NCBI GenBank assembly: GCA_945949875.1 | Contig: CAMFGH010000007.1 | Span: 1 to 49,035, forward strand | Direction: 5' to 3' | Source: an uncultured bacterium | GTDB lineage: Bacteria > Bacillota > Clostridia > Lachnospirales > Lachnospiraceae | DNA: 49,035 nucleotides | Part shown: positions 26,625 to 36,562 of the stretch, in pieces | Layout: every line of letters starts with the position of its first letter | Position numbering within the stretch: the stretch's first letter is position 1 | Made by a program: the position numbers and the translations under genes | Notes under the pieces: generated by a model | Seen by the model: only the letters and a program-made list of their open reading frames with translations | The model's database searches: none | Told to the model about the DNA's origin: nothing

Positions 26625-27569
26625 ATGAATAATCTGATTTTCAGCATCAACGCAACCTTCCCTGTTTTTTTAACTATGGCAGCAGGCATGCTGTTTAAAA
26701 AAATGGGACTCATGGATGAGAACTTTGCGTCGAAGCTTAATAAATTTGTTTTTACAGCAGCACTTCCGGCACTTCTTTTTGAAGATTTGTCGGAAGTAAG
26801 TTTTTCCCAGGTATGGGATATCAAATTTGTCCTTTTCTGCTTTGGAATAACAGCAGTTAGTATACTTCTGCTGGTAGTACTCTCTATTTTTTTTGTGAAA
26901 AAGGAAGACCGGGGAGAATTTGTGCAGGGAAGTTACCGAAGCAGTGCAGCACTTTTGGGAATAGCGTTTATTCAGAATATTTATGGAAATTCGGGAATGG
27001 CACCGCTGATGATTGTGGCAACGGTACCATTATATAATGTGGCAGCAGTGCTTATCCTATCCTTGATGAATCCGAAGCAGGGAAAAATAGATGGCTCCGC
27101 TCTCAAAAAAGCATGTAAAGGAGTGTGCACGAATCCGATTATCTGGGGGATTCTTGCCGGTGTTTTGTGGTCTCTTACCGGACTTACCATGCCGGTGGTT
27201 GTGATGAAAACCATACATAATGTAGGAATACTGGCAACACCCCTTGGCCTGATGTCCATCGGGGCATCTTTTGAAGGCCGGAAGGCACTTGCCAAGGTGA
27301 AGCTGACAGTGATCTGCGCGCTGATCAAACTGGTTGGTCTGGTAGCCATAGGTGCACCTCTTGCAATATATTTCGGATTTATCACTGAAAAGCTGGTAGC
27401 AATTTTGGTGATGTTGGGATCAGCTACTACAGTAAGCAGTTATATTATGGCAAAAAACATGGATCACGACGGAACGCTTTCGGCAAGTGTCATCATGCTG
27501 ACTACACTACTTAGTGCAGTTACTTTAACAGGATGGTTGTACCTGTTTAAATCCATGGGGTATGTTTAG
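26625..27569 (+). CDS. AEC family transporter
   Basis: The 314-residue protein has about ten membrane helices arranged as two five-helix halves, as in auxin efflux carrier (AEC)-type permeases. Helpful stretches are FPVFLTMAAGMLFKKMGLMDENFASKLNKFVF at the start (quoted in parts by family) and the late LVMLGSATTVSSYIMAKNM. Bacterial members move organic acids such as malate or amino acids. It starts 12 nt after the antiporter gene, in the same run of genes. Substrate unknown. Confidence 0.85.
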   Translation: MNNLIFSINATFPVFLTMAAGMLFKKMGLMDENFASKLNKFVFTAALPALLFEDLSEVSFSQVWDIKFVLFCFGITAVSILLLVVLSIFFVKKEDRGEFVQGSYRSSAALLGIAFIQNIYGNSGMAPLMIVATVPLYNVAAVLILSLMNPKQGKIDGSALKKACKGVCTNPIIWGILAGVLWSLTGLTMPVVVMKTIHNVGILATPLGLMSIGASFEGRKALAKVKLTVICALIKLVGLVAIGAPLAIYFGFITEKLVAILVMLGSATTVSSYIMAKNMDHDGTLSASVIMLTTLLSAVTLTGWLYLFKSMGYV

Positions 27570-27578
27570 GGAGGACCA

Positions 27579-28199
27579 ATGAAAATCAAGGTATGTGGTC
27601 TGACGGATGTCCGGGAAGCAGAATATTTGAATCAAAACCATGTGGACTACGCCGGTATGGTATTGTATTTTCCAAAAAGTAAACGAAATATTTCGCCGGA
27701 GAAGGCAAAAGAAATCATGGGAGCTCTGGATGATTCCATTCAGAAAGTAGCAGTGGTTGTTTCACCTTCCATGGAACAGATTCAGGAAATGGAACAGATG
27801 GAATTTGATTTTATTCAGATTCACGGGGTACTTCCTGTGGAATATCTGGAGCAGATCAGGATTCCTGTCCTGAAAGCTTTTAATGTGACGGATATGGATC
27901 AATATGAGATATATCATAAGTGCACCGGGATCGCAGGATATGTTTTCGATGCACAGACGCCGGGAAGCGGAAAAGCATTTGACTGGAGCCTTGTTCAGCA
28001 GATTCCAAGAGATGAGAAACTGTTTATCCTGGCAGGAGGCCTTCATCCGGGAAATGTGGCGAAAGCGATACAAAATATGAACCCGGATGTAGTAGATGTG
28101 TCATCAGGAGTAGAGTATGATGACAGACCCGGAAAAGACCCGGAGAAAATAAAAGCATTTGTTTGTGCAGCCCGAAAGGATCAAAACAGAAGGGATTAG
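27579..28199 (+). CDS. trpF: Phosphoribosylanthranilate isomerase
   Basis: The 206-residue TIM-barrel enzyme catalyses the Amadori rearrangement of PRA in tryptophan synthesis. The N-terminal KIKVCGLTDVREA contains the catalytic Cys, IQIHG follows, AQTPGSGKAFDW carries the catalytic-Asp region and phosphate contacts, LAGGLHPGNVAKAI is typical, and VDVSSGVE...GKDP closes the phosphate site. It stands alone between a permease and an alcohol dehydrogenase, away from other trp genes. The DAQTPGSG segment differs slightly from the usual DSxxGGTG, so a related isomerase role is possible. Confidence 0.85.
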   Translation: MKIKVCGLTDVREAEYLNQNHVDYAGMVLYFPKSKRNISPEKAKEIMGALDDSIQKVAVVVSPSMEQIQEMEQMEFDFIQIHGVLPVEYLEQIRIPVLKAFNVTDMDQYEIYHKCTGIAGYVFDAQTPGSGKAFDWSLVQQIPRDEKLFILAGGLHPGNVAKAIQNMNPDVVDVSSGVEYDDRPGKDPEKIKAFVCAARKDQNRRD

Positions 28200-28219
28200 A
28201 TATAGGAAGGATTAAAATC

Positions 28220-29308
28220 ATGAAACTATATATACCAACACTTGTATACAGTGAGTCCGGATGCGTAAAGGCGCATCGTAAAGAGCTGGCCGGACTTGGA
28301 ACAAGGGCCATGATCGTAACCGGGGGACATTCCTCAAAAAGAAACGGATCTCTGGCGGATGTGGTGGATGCTCTTACAAAAGAAAAGATCCCCCATGTCA
28401 TTTTTGATGAAATAGAAGAAAATCCTTCTGTGGAAACGGTTGCAAGAGCAGCAAAAATGGCAGTTAAAAATCAGGTTGATTTCTTTGTGGGAGTAGGTGG
28501 CGGCTCACCCATGGATGCCTCTAAGGCAATATCAATCTTAGCAAAAAATCCGGAAAAGATCGGGGAAGCCCAGGCTGCGCTTTACGGAACGGAAAAGCTG
28601 GAGGCATATCCTATTGCAGCAGTGCCGACGACTTCCGGAACCGGATCGGAAGTAACACCCTATGCGATTCTTACTTTACATGAGAAACATACTAAGAAAA
28701 GCATGGCCCATCATGTATTTCCACAGCTGGCGCTGGTTGACGCAGGGTATTTGAAAACCATCAGTAAAGAGGGTCTCATCAGTACTTGTGTAGATGCATT
28801 GGCACATTTGATCGAATCCTATTTAAATACCAATTCCAATGAATATAATCGCATGTATACCAGAGAGGGATTATGCATCTGGGGAAGTGTAAAAGATGTT
28901 CTGACAAGAGAAAGTGCACCGAATACAGATGAACTGGAGGAGTTTATGCATGCCTCTGTTCTTGCGGGAATGGCAATTTCCCATACAGGAACCAGCATCC
29001 CACACGGAATCAGTTATCCGGTTACCTATGAACTGCAGGTTCCCCATGGAAAAGCGGTTGGTATTTTCCTGCCGGGATTTTTGACAAATTATGAAAACCA
29101 GGAAGAAGTAAAACAGATTCTCAGGCTGCTTGGATTTGCTAAACTGGCAGATTTTACTTCCTATATAGAAAAGATACTTGGAAAGGTAGATATTCCGGAA
29201 GAACTATGGCAAAAAGATATGACAGATATTCTGGCGAATCCGGCAAAGCTGAAAAACTATCCGTTTACCCTTTCCAGAGAAACCTTAGATACCTACTATG
29301 AGAGATAA
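28220..29308 (+). CDS. Iron-containing alcohol dehydrogenase
   Basis: The 362-residue enzyme belongs to the group III Fe-ADH family. The N-terminal dinucleotide domain has VGVGGGSPMDASKAI (about 93-107). The metal site comprises the Asp near AVDAGYL and the His residues of DALAHLIES, GTSIPHGISYPV and VPHGKAVGI. It would interconvert an aldehyde or ketone and its alcohol using NAD(P)H. An earlier in-frame start at 28163 lies inside trpF; ATG 28220 follows aggaagg. Substrate unknown. Confidence 0.9.
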   Translation: MKLYIPTLVYSESGCVKAHRKELAGLGTRAMIVTGGHSSKRNGSLADVVDALTKEKIPHVIFDEIEENPSVETVARAAKMAVKNQVDFFVGVGGGSPMDASKAISILAKNPEKIGEAQAALYGTEKLEAYPIAAVPTTSGTGSEVTPYAILTLHEKHTKKSMAHHVFPQLALVDAGYLKTISKEGLISTCVDALAHLIESYLNTNSNEYNRMYTREGLCIWGSVKDVLTRESAPNTDELEEFMHASVLAGMAISHTGTSIPHGISYPVTYELQVPHGKAVGIFLPGFLTNYENQEEVKQILRLLGFAKLADFTSYIEKILGKVDIPEELWQKDMTDILANPAKLKNYPFTLSRETLDTYYER

Positions 29309-29380
29309 AACAGTAACCGGCAGAATTTTATAAAGGCAGAATTATAATGAGATAAGTCTGCAATGAGATAGGATTATAAT

Positions 29381-30052
29381 ATGGAAAAACAATTTACTTC
29401 CAGAGATATGGTTAAAATAGGGTGTCACGACTGCCGGGGATGTTTTTCCTGCTGTCAGGGCATGGGGGATACCGTGGTGCTTAATCCCTATGATGTATAT
29501 GAACTGACAAAGAATCTGGGAAAGCCTTTTGAGCAGCTGTTAGAGAAAGAGATCGCCCTACATACAGAAGAAGGGATGATACTTCCCCATATCCGTATGG
29601 ACGGGGAGCGGGAGAAATGTATTTTTTTAAATGAACAGGGAAGATGCAGCATTCACGCATTCCGCCCCGGACTATGCAGACTGTTTCCTCTGGGCAGAAG
29701 CTATGATTATCCGGATGAGGACCGGATCGAAGAGGGAGAAGCCATCGGATTTCATTATTTTATTCTGGAAGATGGATGCCCGCAAAAAGAAAAAACAAAA
29801 ATAAAGATTGAAAAATGGCTGGGTGTATCAAGACTGGTGGCGCATGAAGCTTTTATTCTTTCCTGGCATAATTTCTGCAAAAAATTTCAGAAGAAAGCAG
29901 GGGATTTGATAAGAGACCCGGAACAGGAAGAATATATCAGGCAGATGAATCTGTTTGTGCTTCAGTTGTTTTACGGAAAATCCTATGATGTTGAGCAGGA
30001 TTTTTATAAGCAGGTAGAAGAAAGATTAGCACAGGCGAACAATATAATATAG
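29381..30052 (+). CDS. YkgJ-family cysteine cluster protein
   Basis: The 223-residue cytosolic protein has the cluster C-x2-C-x2-C-x2-CC at residues 15-25, then KCIFLNEQGRCSIHAFRPGLCRLFPLG, the second Cys-rich half of the YkgJ/FliB (PF03692) family. These likely bind zinc or an iron-sulfur cluster. Some relatives act in lysine methylation of flagellin, but no flagellar gene is near. It is the last gene before a terminator. Function unknown. Confidence 0.85.
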   Translation: MEKQFTSRDMVKIGCHDCRGCFSCCQGMGDTVVLNPYDVYELTKNLGKPFEQLLEKEIALHTEEGMILPHIRMDGEREKCIFLNEQGRCSIHAFRPGLCRLFPLGRSYDYPDEDRIEEGEAIGFHYFILEDGCPQKEKTKIKIEKWLGVSRLVAHEAFILSWHNFCKKFQKKAGDLIRDPEQEEYIRQMNLFVLQLFYGKSYDVEQDFYKQVEERLAQANNII

Positions 30053-30067
30053 TGTAGAATAGTTTAG

Positions 30068-30120
30068 AACAGGATTTTTTTGCGAATAGCACATTTTTTA
30101 TTGCAAAAAAGTCCTGTTTT
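30068..30120 (+). terminator. Terminator after the cysteine-cluster gene
   Basis: aacaggattttttTgc (30068-30083) pairs with gcaaaaaagtcctgtt (30103-30118) with one mismatch, then T residues. Confidence 0.85.
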
Positions 30121-30227
30121 TATATGTGCGCGAACGCAGAATGTTGAAAATTTGAAGAGAGATGCAAGTTTTTACTGTTTGTAATGTGTTAGAGTAAACT
30201 TACAAAAAGAAAGGGAGGATAAAAATT

Positions 30228-31373
30228 ATGTCCAAAAAGTTACTTAGTGCATTACTTTGCACAGCAATGGTAGCTTCCATGTTAGTTGGTTGCGGCGCTA
30301 AAGAAGAAGAAGCAGCAGCTCCAGCAGCAGAAGCTCCAGCAGCAACAGAAGAAGCAGCTCCTGCAGAAGAGGCAGCTCCGGCAGCAGAAGCTAATGGTAA
30401 AACAGTTGGTGTTTCTATGCCGACAAAAGACCTTCAGAGATGGAACCAGGATGGTGCCAACATGGAAGAACAGCTGAAAGCAGCTGGTTATGCTGTAGAT
30501 TTACAGTACGCTTCCAACGATGCAGCTACACAGATTTCTCAGATTGAAAACATGATCAATGCTCCAGTTGATGTACTGGTTATCGCAGCTATCGATGGCG
30601 AATCTCTTGGTGCAGTTATGGATAAAGCAGCAGCAGCTAACATTCCTGTAATCGCTTATGACCGTCTGATCATGAAATCCGATGCAGTTAGCTACTATGC
30701 AACATTTGATAACTACATGGTAGGTACAAAACAGGGTGAATACATTGTTGATGCTCTTGACCTTGACAACGCAGAAGGCCCATTCAACATGGAAATCACA
30801 GCTGGTGACCCAGGTGACAACAATGCTAACTACTTCTATTCAGGAGCTATGGATGTTCTGAAACCATACATCGAAGCTGGCAAGATCGTTATTCCATCCG
30901 GACAGCAGGAATTCTCTGATGTAGCTACTCCACTTTGGAAAACAGATACAGCTCAGGCAAGAATGGAAACAATTCTTTCTTCTTACTACGCAGATGGCAC
31001 ACAGCTTGACATCGCTCTTTGCTCCAACGACTCTACAGCTCTTGGTGTAGCTAACGCTTTAGCAGCTAACTACACAGGAAAATACCCAGTAGTTACTGGT
31101 CAGGACTGTGACGTTGAAAACGTTAAGAACATGTTAGCTGACAAACAGTCTATGTCTATCTTCAAAGATACACGTACACTTGCTTCTCAGGTAGTTAAGA
31201 TGGTTGGCCAGATTCTGAATGGCGAAACAGTAGATGTTAACGATACAGAAACATATGACAATGGTGTTAAGGTAGTTCCTTCATTCCTTTGCGAGCCTGT
31301 ATTCGCTGACAAGAACAACTACAAAGAAATCCTGATTGATTCTGGTTACTATACAGAAGATCAGTTACAGTAA
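30228..31373 (+). CDS. chvE: Sugar ABC transporter substrate-binding lipoprotein (ChvE-like)
   Basis: The 381-residue lipoprotein has the lipobox LVGC (Cys22), an Ala/Glu-rich linker (about 24-58) and a periplasmic-binding fold of type I. GVSMPTKDLQRWNQDG, ASNDAATQISQIENMI and IAYDRLIMKSDAVSYYATFDN match ChvE/multiple-sugar and xylose-type binding proteins. Codon use is strongly biased, implying high expression, and the ribosome binding site aaagggagg is strong. It delivers monosaccharides to the permeases downstream. The exact sugar is unknown. Confidence 0.9.
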   Translation: MSKKLLSALLCTAMVASMLVGCGAKEEEAAAPAAEAPAATEEAAPAEEAAPAAEANGKTVGVSMPTKDLQRWNQDGANMEEQLKAAGYAVDLQYASNDAATQISQIENMINAPVDVLVIAAIDGESLGAVMDKAAAANIPVIAYDRLIMKSDAVSYYATFDNYMVGTKQGEYIVDALDLDNAEGPFNMEITAGDPGDNNANYFYSGAMDVLKPYIEAGKIVIPSGQQEFSDVATPLWKTDTAQARMETILSSYYADGTQLDIALCSNDSTALGVANALAANYTGKYPVVTGQDCDVENVKNMLADKQSMSIFKDTRTLASQVVKMVGQILNGETVDVNDTETYDNGVKVVPSFLCEPVFADKNNYKEILIDSGYYTEDQLQ

Positions 31374-31414
31374 TCTTTATCATTTGTAAAGGTAAAGCAA
31401 ACATAGAAACACAT

Positions 31415-31446
31415 ACAGGCGGGTGATGAACCCGCCTGTTTATTCT
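31415..31446 (+). terminator. Attenuating terminator between binding protein and ATPase genes
   Basis: acaggcggg (31415-31423) pairs perfectly with cccgcctgt (31431-31439), followed by a short T-rich stretch. As it lies inside an importer operon, it probably lets only part of the transcripts continue, giving excess binding protein. Confidence 0.75.
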
Positions 31447-31584
31447 AAACCAGAATTATTTAAGCTGGCCATATTTTTATGGGGCATAAAAAGGTGCACT
31501 TAACATGCATCTTTCTATTAAGTGGGGCTAAAAGAATGCTATGAGAGTAAATAGTTCCTTCGCCCATAGTTAGGAGGGATACAT

Positions 31585-33123
31585 TTGGCAAAGATATTGT
31601 TGGAAATGAAAAATATCACAAAAACCTTCCCTGGTGTAAAAGCTCTGGATAACGTAAATCTTCAGGTCGAAGAAGGCGAAATTCATGCGCTTGTAGGAGA
31701 AAACGGGGCAGGTAAATCCACCTTGATGAATGTACTCAGCGGTATTTATCCATATGGTACATATGAAGGTGATATTATTTATGACGGAGAAGTTTGTAAC
31801 TTTAATACGATCAAAGACTCCGAAGAAAAAGGTATTGTAATTATTCACCAGGAATTGGCGCTTGTACCATATATGACAATTGGTGAGAATATGTTCCTGG
31901 GAAATGAAAGAGGAAAGAAAGGTGCCATCGATTGGAATGAAACCTATGCAGAAGCAGATAAGTACCTGAAAATGGTTGGTCTGTCTGAGTCTTCCAGAAC
32001 CCTGGTAAAAGAGCTGGGTACCGGTAAACAGCAGATGGTTGAAATTGCAAAGGCATTGGCAAAACATGCAAAATTACTGATTTTGGATGAACCCACCTCT
32101 TCTCTGAATGAATCAGATTCCAAGGCACTTCTTGATCTGATGTTGAAATTCAAAAAAGAGGGTATGACTTCGATTATTATATCTCATAAGTTGAACGAGG
32201 TTGCTTATGTGGCAGATAAGATTACGGTAGTTCGTGATGGTTCTACCATTGAAACGCTGGATAAGCACACAACAGAGATTTCGGAAGATAGAATTATTAA
32301 AGGAATGGTTGGTCGTGAACTTACTGACCGTTTCCCAAAACGTCATGATGTAAAAATCGGCGATATCAATATGGAAGTAGATAACTGGACTGTTTATCAT
32401 CCGCTCTATCCGGAACGTAAAGTAGTAGACAATGTAAGTCTGAATGTACGAAAAGGTGAAGTGGTTGGTATCTATGGTCTGATGGGTGCCGGACGTACAG
32501 AGCTGGCCATGAGTGTATTTGGCCATGCCTATGGCACCGGTATCTCAGGTACCTTGAAGCTGGATGGTAAGGAAGTACACTTAAAGAATATAAAAGATGC
32601 GATCAAACACAAAATAGCATATGTAACAGAAGATAGAAAAGGAAATGGTCTTGTACTGTCCAATTCTATTAAGATTAATACTACATTGGCAAATTTGGAT
32701 AGCATCAGCCCGAACAAGATTGTTGATCCGGATAAAGAATATCAGGTAGCAGTAGAATACAAAGAAAAACTGAAAACAAAAACACCCAGTGTAGAGCAGA
32801 AGGTTGGTAATCTTTCCGGTGGTAACCAGCAGAAAGTTCTTCTGGCAAAATGGATGTTTGCGGATCCGGATGTGCTGATTCTGGATGAACCTACCAGAGG
32901 TATCGACGTAGGTGCAAAATATGAAATTTATTGTATTATCAATGACCTTGTTGCAGCAGGAAAATCCGTTATCATGATCTCTTCCGAACTTCCGGAGGTT
33001 CTTGGTATGAGCGACAGAATTTATATCATGAACGAAGGCAGATTTGTTGGCGAACTGAATGCAGAAGAGGCAACTCAGGAAATCATCATGAGTAATATCT
33101 TAAAATCAGGGGAGGGTGCATAA
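31585..33123 (+). CDS. gguA: Sugar ABC transporter ATPase, duplicated NBD (GguA/MmsA-like)
   Basis: The 512-residue protein has two ATPase domains in tandem. The first has Walker [10 protein letters not shown] and Walker [12 protein letters not shown], with the degenerate signature [15 protein letters not shown]. The second has the altered Walker [10 protein letters not shown] and a canonical [15 protein letters not shown] / [15 protein letters not shown]. This is the CUT2 (ribose/xylose/multiple-sugar) ATPase class. Start is TTG 31585 with taggaggg well placed. The permease gene begins 2 nt after its stop. Confidence 0.94.
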   Translation: MAKILLEMKNITKTFPGVKALDNVNLQVEEGEIHALVGENGAGKSTLMNVLSGIYPYGTYEGDIIYDGEVCNFNTIKDSEEKGIVIIHQELALVPYMTIGENMFLGNERGKKGAIDWNETYAEADKYLKMVGLSESSRTLVKELGTGKQQMVEIAKALAKHAKLLILDEPTSSLNESDSKALLDLMLKFKKEGMTSIIISHKLNEVAYVADKITVVRDGSTIETLDKHTTEISEDRIIKGMVGRELTDRFPKRHDVKIGDINMEVDNWTVYHPLYPERKVVDNVSLNVRKGEVVGIYGLMGAGRTELAMSVFGHAYGTGISGTLKLDGKEVHLKNIKDAIKHKIAYVTEDRKGNGLVLSNSIKINTTLANLDSISPNKIVDPDKEYQVAVEYKEKLKTKTPSVEQKVGNLSGGNQQKVLLAKWMFADPDVLILDEPTRGIDVGAKYEIYCIINDLVAAGKSVIMISSELPEVLGMSDRIYIMNEGRFVGELNAEEATQEIIMSNILKSGEGA

Positions 33124-33125
33124 GA

Positions 33126-34298
33126 ATGGAAAAAAGTAAAATTTCTTCATTTTTACAGAAATATATGATGGTCATTGCCCTTATTCTGATCATGGGATTT
33201 TTCTATATCCTTACAGGGGGTAAGATTTTATATCCACAGAACGTAAACAACCTGATTTCACAGAATGCTTATGTGTTTATCCTGGCAGTAGGTATGCTGC
33301 TCTGTATTTTAACAGGTGGTAACATCGACCTTTCCGTTGGTTCCGTTGTTTGCTTTACCGGTGGTATCGGTGCTCTTATGATGAGCAAGGGTGTCAACAT
33401 GTGGATCGCAGTAATCGTTATGTTGGTTATCGGTTTACTGATCGGTATGTTCCAGGGATTCTGGGTTGCATACATAAAGGTTCCTCCTTTTATTGCAACG
33501 CTTGCCGGAATGTATGGCTTCCGTGGTCTTTCCAACGTTGTATTAAATGGTTTGACCATTGGTGTAAATGATGAAACGTTCTTAAAGGTATTCGGTGGCG
33601 GTGCAGAATGTTATGTGCCGGATTTCATCGGCAGTGGCGAAGGGTTGAACTTGACCTGTATCGTAATCGGTGTGATCGGTATTTTGATCTTTATCGGATT
33701 GGAAATCAAAAACCGGGTTAACAGCAAGATGCGTGGCTATGAAACCAAACCATTTATCAATGAGCTTCTTTGGATTCTTGTAATCAGTGCAGTTGCTTTC
33801 TGGCTTACCTTCAAGCTGGCAAATCATAAAGGTATTCCGACAGCGCTGATCTGGATCGCATTAGTTGTTCTGATTTATGGTTATATTACCACAAAGACCA
33901 GAACAGGACGTTATTTATACGCTGTTGGTGGTAATGAAAAAGCAACCAGTCTTTCCGGTATTAATACGAAAAAAGTATATTTTATCGCTTATAGTAACAT
34001 GGGCTTTTTAGCAGCTTTGGCAGGTATCATCGTTCTTGCAAGAATGACAAATGCGGCACCTACCTATGGCCAGGGTTATGAAATGGATGCTATCGGTGCA
34101 TGCTTCATTGGTGGTGCTTCTGCATATGGTGGAGTAGGTACTGTTGGTGGAACCATTATCGGTGCTCTTCTGATGGGTGTCATCACACAAGGTATGGTTA
34201 TTGCAGGTATTGATGCCAACTATCAGCCGGTAGTAAAAGGTTTAGTACTTTTATTGGCAGTAATCTTTGACGTATTATCAAAGAAAGAAAAGAAATAA
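33126..34298 (+). CDS. gguB: Sugar ABC transporter permease, CUT2 family (first copy)
   Basis: The 390-residue permease has about ten helices and the CUT2 signatures NAYVFILAVGMLLCILTGGNIDLSVG and, near the end, the EMDAIGACFIGGASAYGGVGTVGGT loop that contacts the ATPase. A charged insertion (about 185-210, around EIKNRVNSKMRGYETKPF) occurs between the halves, typical of the larger GguB/XylH permeases. It forms the pore together with the paralogue 20 bp downstream or as a homodimer. Confidence 0.93.
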   Translation: MEKSKISSFLQKYMMVIALILIMGFFYILTGGKILYPQNVNNLISQNAYVFILAVGMLLCILTGGNIDLSVGSVVCFTGGIGALMMSKGVNMWIAVIVMLVIGLLIGMFQGFWVAYIKVPPFIATLAGMYGFRGLSNVVLNGLTIGVNDETFLKVFGGGAECYVPDFIGSGEGLNLTCIVIGVIGILIFIGLEIKNRVNSKMRGYETKPFINELLWILVISAVAFWLTFKLANHKGIPTALIWIALVVLIYGYITTKTRTGRYLYAVGGNEKATSLSGINTKKVYFIAYSNMGFLAALAGIIVLARMTNAAPTYGQGYEMDAIGACFIGGASAYGGVGTVGGTIIGALLMGVITQGMVIAGIDANYQPVVKGLVLLLAVIFDVLSKKEKK

Positions 34299-34318
34299 CA
34301 GGGAGGTAGGATAGTAAA

Positions 34319-35479
34319 ATGAAAAATTTAGTACAAGTACTTAGAAAACATACTATGCAGATTGTCCTTGTCCTGGCTCTTCTTTTCTTTACTTTAATGA
34401 CACAGGGAAAAATGCTTAGTCCTGCAAATATGAGCGCACTGATTGCTCAGAATGCATATGTATTTATTTTAGCAACCGGTATGTTAATGTGTATGCTGAC
34501 AGGTGGTAACATCGACCTTTCTGTTGGTTCTGCTGTATGTCTCCTGGACGTTCTTGGCGGTATTATGATGGTAAGAGTTGGCCTGCCTGTACCGGTAGCA
34601 ATGTTATTAATGTTAGTTTGTGGTTTGATCATCGGTTCTGTTTTAGGTTATGTGATTGCATACCTGAACATTCCGCCATGGATTGCAACCCTGGCAGGTT
34701 ACCTGGCATTCAGAGGATGGGGTACAGCTCTTCTTGGAAATGCTACAATCGGTGGTATTCCGGATGGATTCCTGAATCTGTTTAACGGTACCGTTCCGGA
34801 TATTTTCGGTGTAGAAGGCTTCAATGTTACCTGTTTTGCAGCCGGTATTATCGTTTGTTTAGTTTATACATTTATCGAAATCAGAACCAGAGCAACAAAA
34901 CTGAAAAAAGGCTATGAAGCAGACACTCTGACATCAGTAGTGGTACGCTGTGTTATCATCTGCGTAGTTGTATTATTCTATACTTATAAGCTGGCATTGA
35001 GTCAGGGTATTCCAATGAACCTGGTTTGGGTTATGTTAGTTGTTCTCGTTTACAACTTTATCACATCCAAAACAACCATCGGACGTTACTTCTATACCAT
35101 CGGTGGTAACGTGGAAGCGACCAGACTTTCCGGTATCGATACAAAGAGAATTTATTTCCTGGCATATCTGAATATGCAGTTCCTTACCGTTATTGCAGCA
35201 TGGATGACACTGGCAAGACAGACATCCGCAGCCGGCTCCAACGGTACAAACTTCGAAATGGATGCCATTTCTGCCTGCGTAGTAGGTGGTGTATCCGCAT
35301 ACGGTGGTTCCGGTACTGTGTTTGGTATGGTTGTCGGTGCTACACTGATCGGTGTTATCAACATGGGTATGAACCTGATGGGTATCGATGCAAACTGGCA
35401 GAAGGTAGTAAAAGGGTTAGTACTTCTGGCAGCAGTAGTATTTGAAATTTTGAATAATAAAGATAAAACAAAAGCATAA
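34319..35479 (+). CDS. Sugar ABC transporter permease, CUT2 family (second copy)
   Basis: The 386-residue paralogue of the preceding permease shares NAYVFILATGMLMCMLTGG, NIDLSVGSAVC and EMDAISACVVGGVSAYGGSGTVFG, but differs throughout its membrane segments. Most CUT2 importers have one permease gene, so a heterodimeric pore or alternative pores are likely. It is followed by a strong terminator, ending the operon. ATG 34319 has gggaggtagg upstream. Confidence 0.93.
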   Translation: MKNLVQVLRKHTMQIVLVLALLFFTLMTQGKMLSPANMSALIAQNAYVFILATGMLMCMLTGGNIDLSVGSAVCLLDVLGGIMMVRVGLPVPVAMLLMLVCGLIIGSVLGYVIAYLNIPPWIATLAGYLAFRGWGTALLGNATIGGIPDGFLNLFNGTVPDIFGVEGFNVTCFAAGIIVCLVYTFIEIRTRATKLKKGYEADTLTSVVVRCVIICVVVLFYTYKLALSQGIPMNLVWVMLVVLVYNFITSKTTIGRYFYTIGGNVEATRLSGIDTKRIYFLAYLNMQFLTVIAAWMTLARQTSAAGSNGTNFEMDAISACVVGGVSAYGGSGTVFGMVVGATLIGVINMGMNLMGIDANWQKVVKGLVLLAAVVFEILNNKDKTKA

Positions 35480-35550
35480 ATTGAAGCGAAATGAAAAGCT
35501 TGATTTTTGTTATCATTTGATATGAAAGAAAACTCTCATAGTAAACCCAG

Positions 35551-35587
35551 AAAAGGAGCGGTTCTGCATTGCAGTCCGCTCCTTTTT
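35551..35587 (+). terminator. Terminator of the sugar importer operon
   Basis: aaaaggagcgg (35551-35561) pairs perfectly with ccgctcctttt (35576-35586) and leads into a T run; 37 bp before the LysR start. Confidence 0.9.
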
Positions 35588-35623
35588 TAGTGTAAGATGG
35601 TAGGGAGAAAGGGAGGATACAAT

Positions 35624-36529
35624 ATGACCCTACAACAGTTAAAATATGCACTTACCATAGCAGACTGTGGCTCCATGAATGAGGCTGCAAAGAGTTTATA
35701 TATGTCACAACCCAGCCTTTCGGAGACCATCAAGGAACTGGAGACAGAGATCGGCCTGGATATCTTTTTGCGCTCCAACAGGGGTATACAGATTACACCG
35801 GAAGGAGAAGAGTTTCTGGGCTATGCCAGACAGGTTATAGACCAATATGGACTTTTGCAGACCAAATATATCGAGAAACAGACCAAAGACCGGTTCAGTG
35901 TTTCCATGCAGCATTATACCTTTGCGGTAAAAGCATTTGTAGAAACAGTAAAGGAAATGGGAATCGGGCGATACGAATATGCAGCTCATGAGACCACCAC
36001 TATGGATGTTATCGAGAATGTAAAGAACTTCAAAAGTGAAATCGGAGTGCTTTATTTAAATGATTTCAATGAAAAGGTCATGACAAAGATCATACGGGAA
36101 AACGGGTTGGAGTTTATCGATCTGTTTACCTGTGACACCTTTGTTTATCTATGGGTAGAACATCCCCTTGCCGGAAAAGAAAGTATTTCCATGGAAGAAC
36201 TGGAGGAATATCCCTGTTTGTCCTTTGATCAGGGAAAAAACCATTCCCTCTTCCTGGCAGAAGAAATGAAAAGCACCTATGAATACAAAAGGCTGATCAA
36301 AGCCAATGACAGAGCCACACTGCTGAATTTCATGGTGGGACTGAATGCCTATACCTTGTGCTCCGGTATCATTTGTGAAGAATTAAACGGAAGTGATTAC
36401 GTGGCCATTCCGCTGAAGGAATCTGAAAAAATGAGAATCGGCTATGTCATTCGAAAGGGACAAAAGGTTAGCAAAATCGGGCAGGTTTATATTCGTGAGC
36501 TGAAGAAATATAAAGATAATGTGATATAG
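35624..36529 (+). CDS. LysR-family transcriptional regulator
   Basis: The 301-residue protein has the LysR winged helix-turn-helix at residues 1-60 (LQQLKYALTIADCGSMNEAAKSLYMSQ region, then PSLSETIKELE) and a ligand-binding domain of the usual length. An earlier ATG at 35597 is in frame, but aaagggagg lies just before ATG 35624. The importer lies upstream and the MetQ-like gene downstream in the same orientation; either could be the target. The effector is unknown. Confidence 0.9.
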   Translation: MTLQQLKYALTIADCGSMNEAAKSLYMSQPSLSETIKELETEIGLDIFLRSNRGIQITPEGEEFLGYARQVIDQYGLLQTKYIEKQTKDRFSVSMQHYTFAVKAFVETVKEMGIGRYEYAAHETTTMDVIENVKNFKSEIGVLYLNDFNEKVMTKIIRENGLEFIDLFTCDTFVYLWVEHPLAGKESISMEELEEYPCLSFDQGKNHSLFLAEEMKSTYEYKRLIKANDRATLLNFMVGLNAYTLCSGIICEELNGSDYVAIPLKESEKMRIGYVIRKGQKVSKIGQVYIRELKKYKDNVI

Positions 36530-36562
36530 GTACACCCTATAACAGAGTCAAGGTTTCATGTA

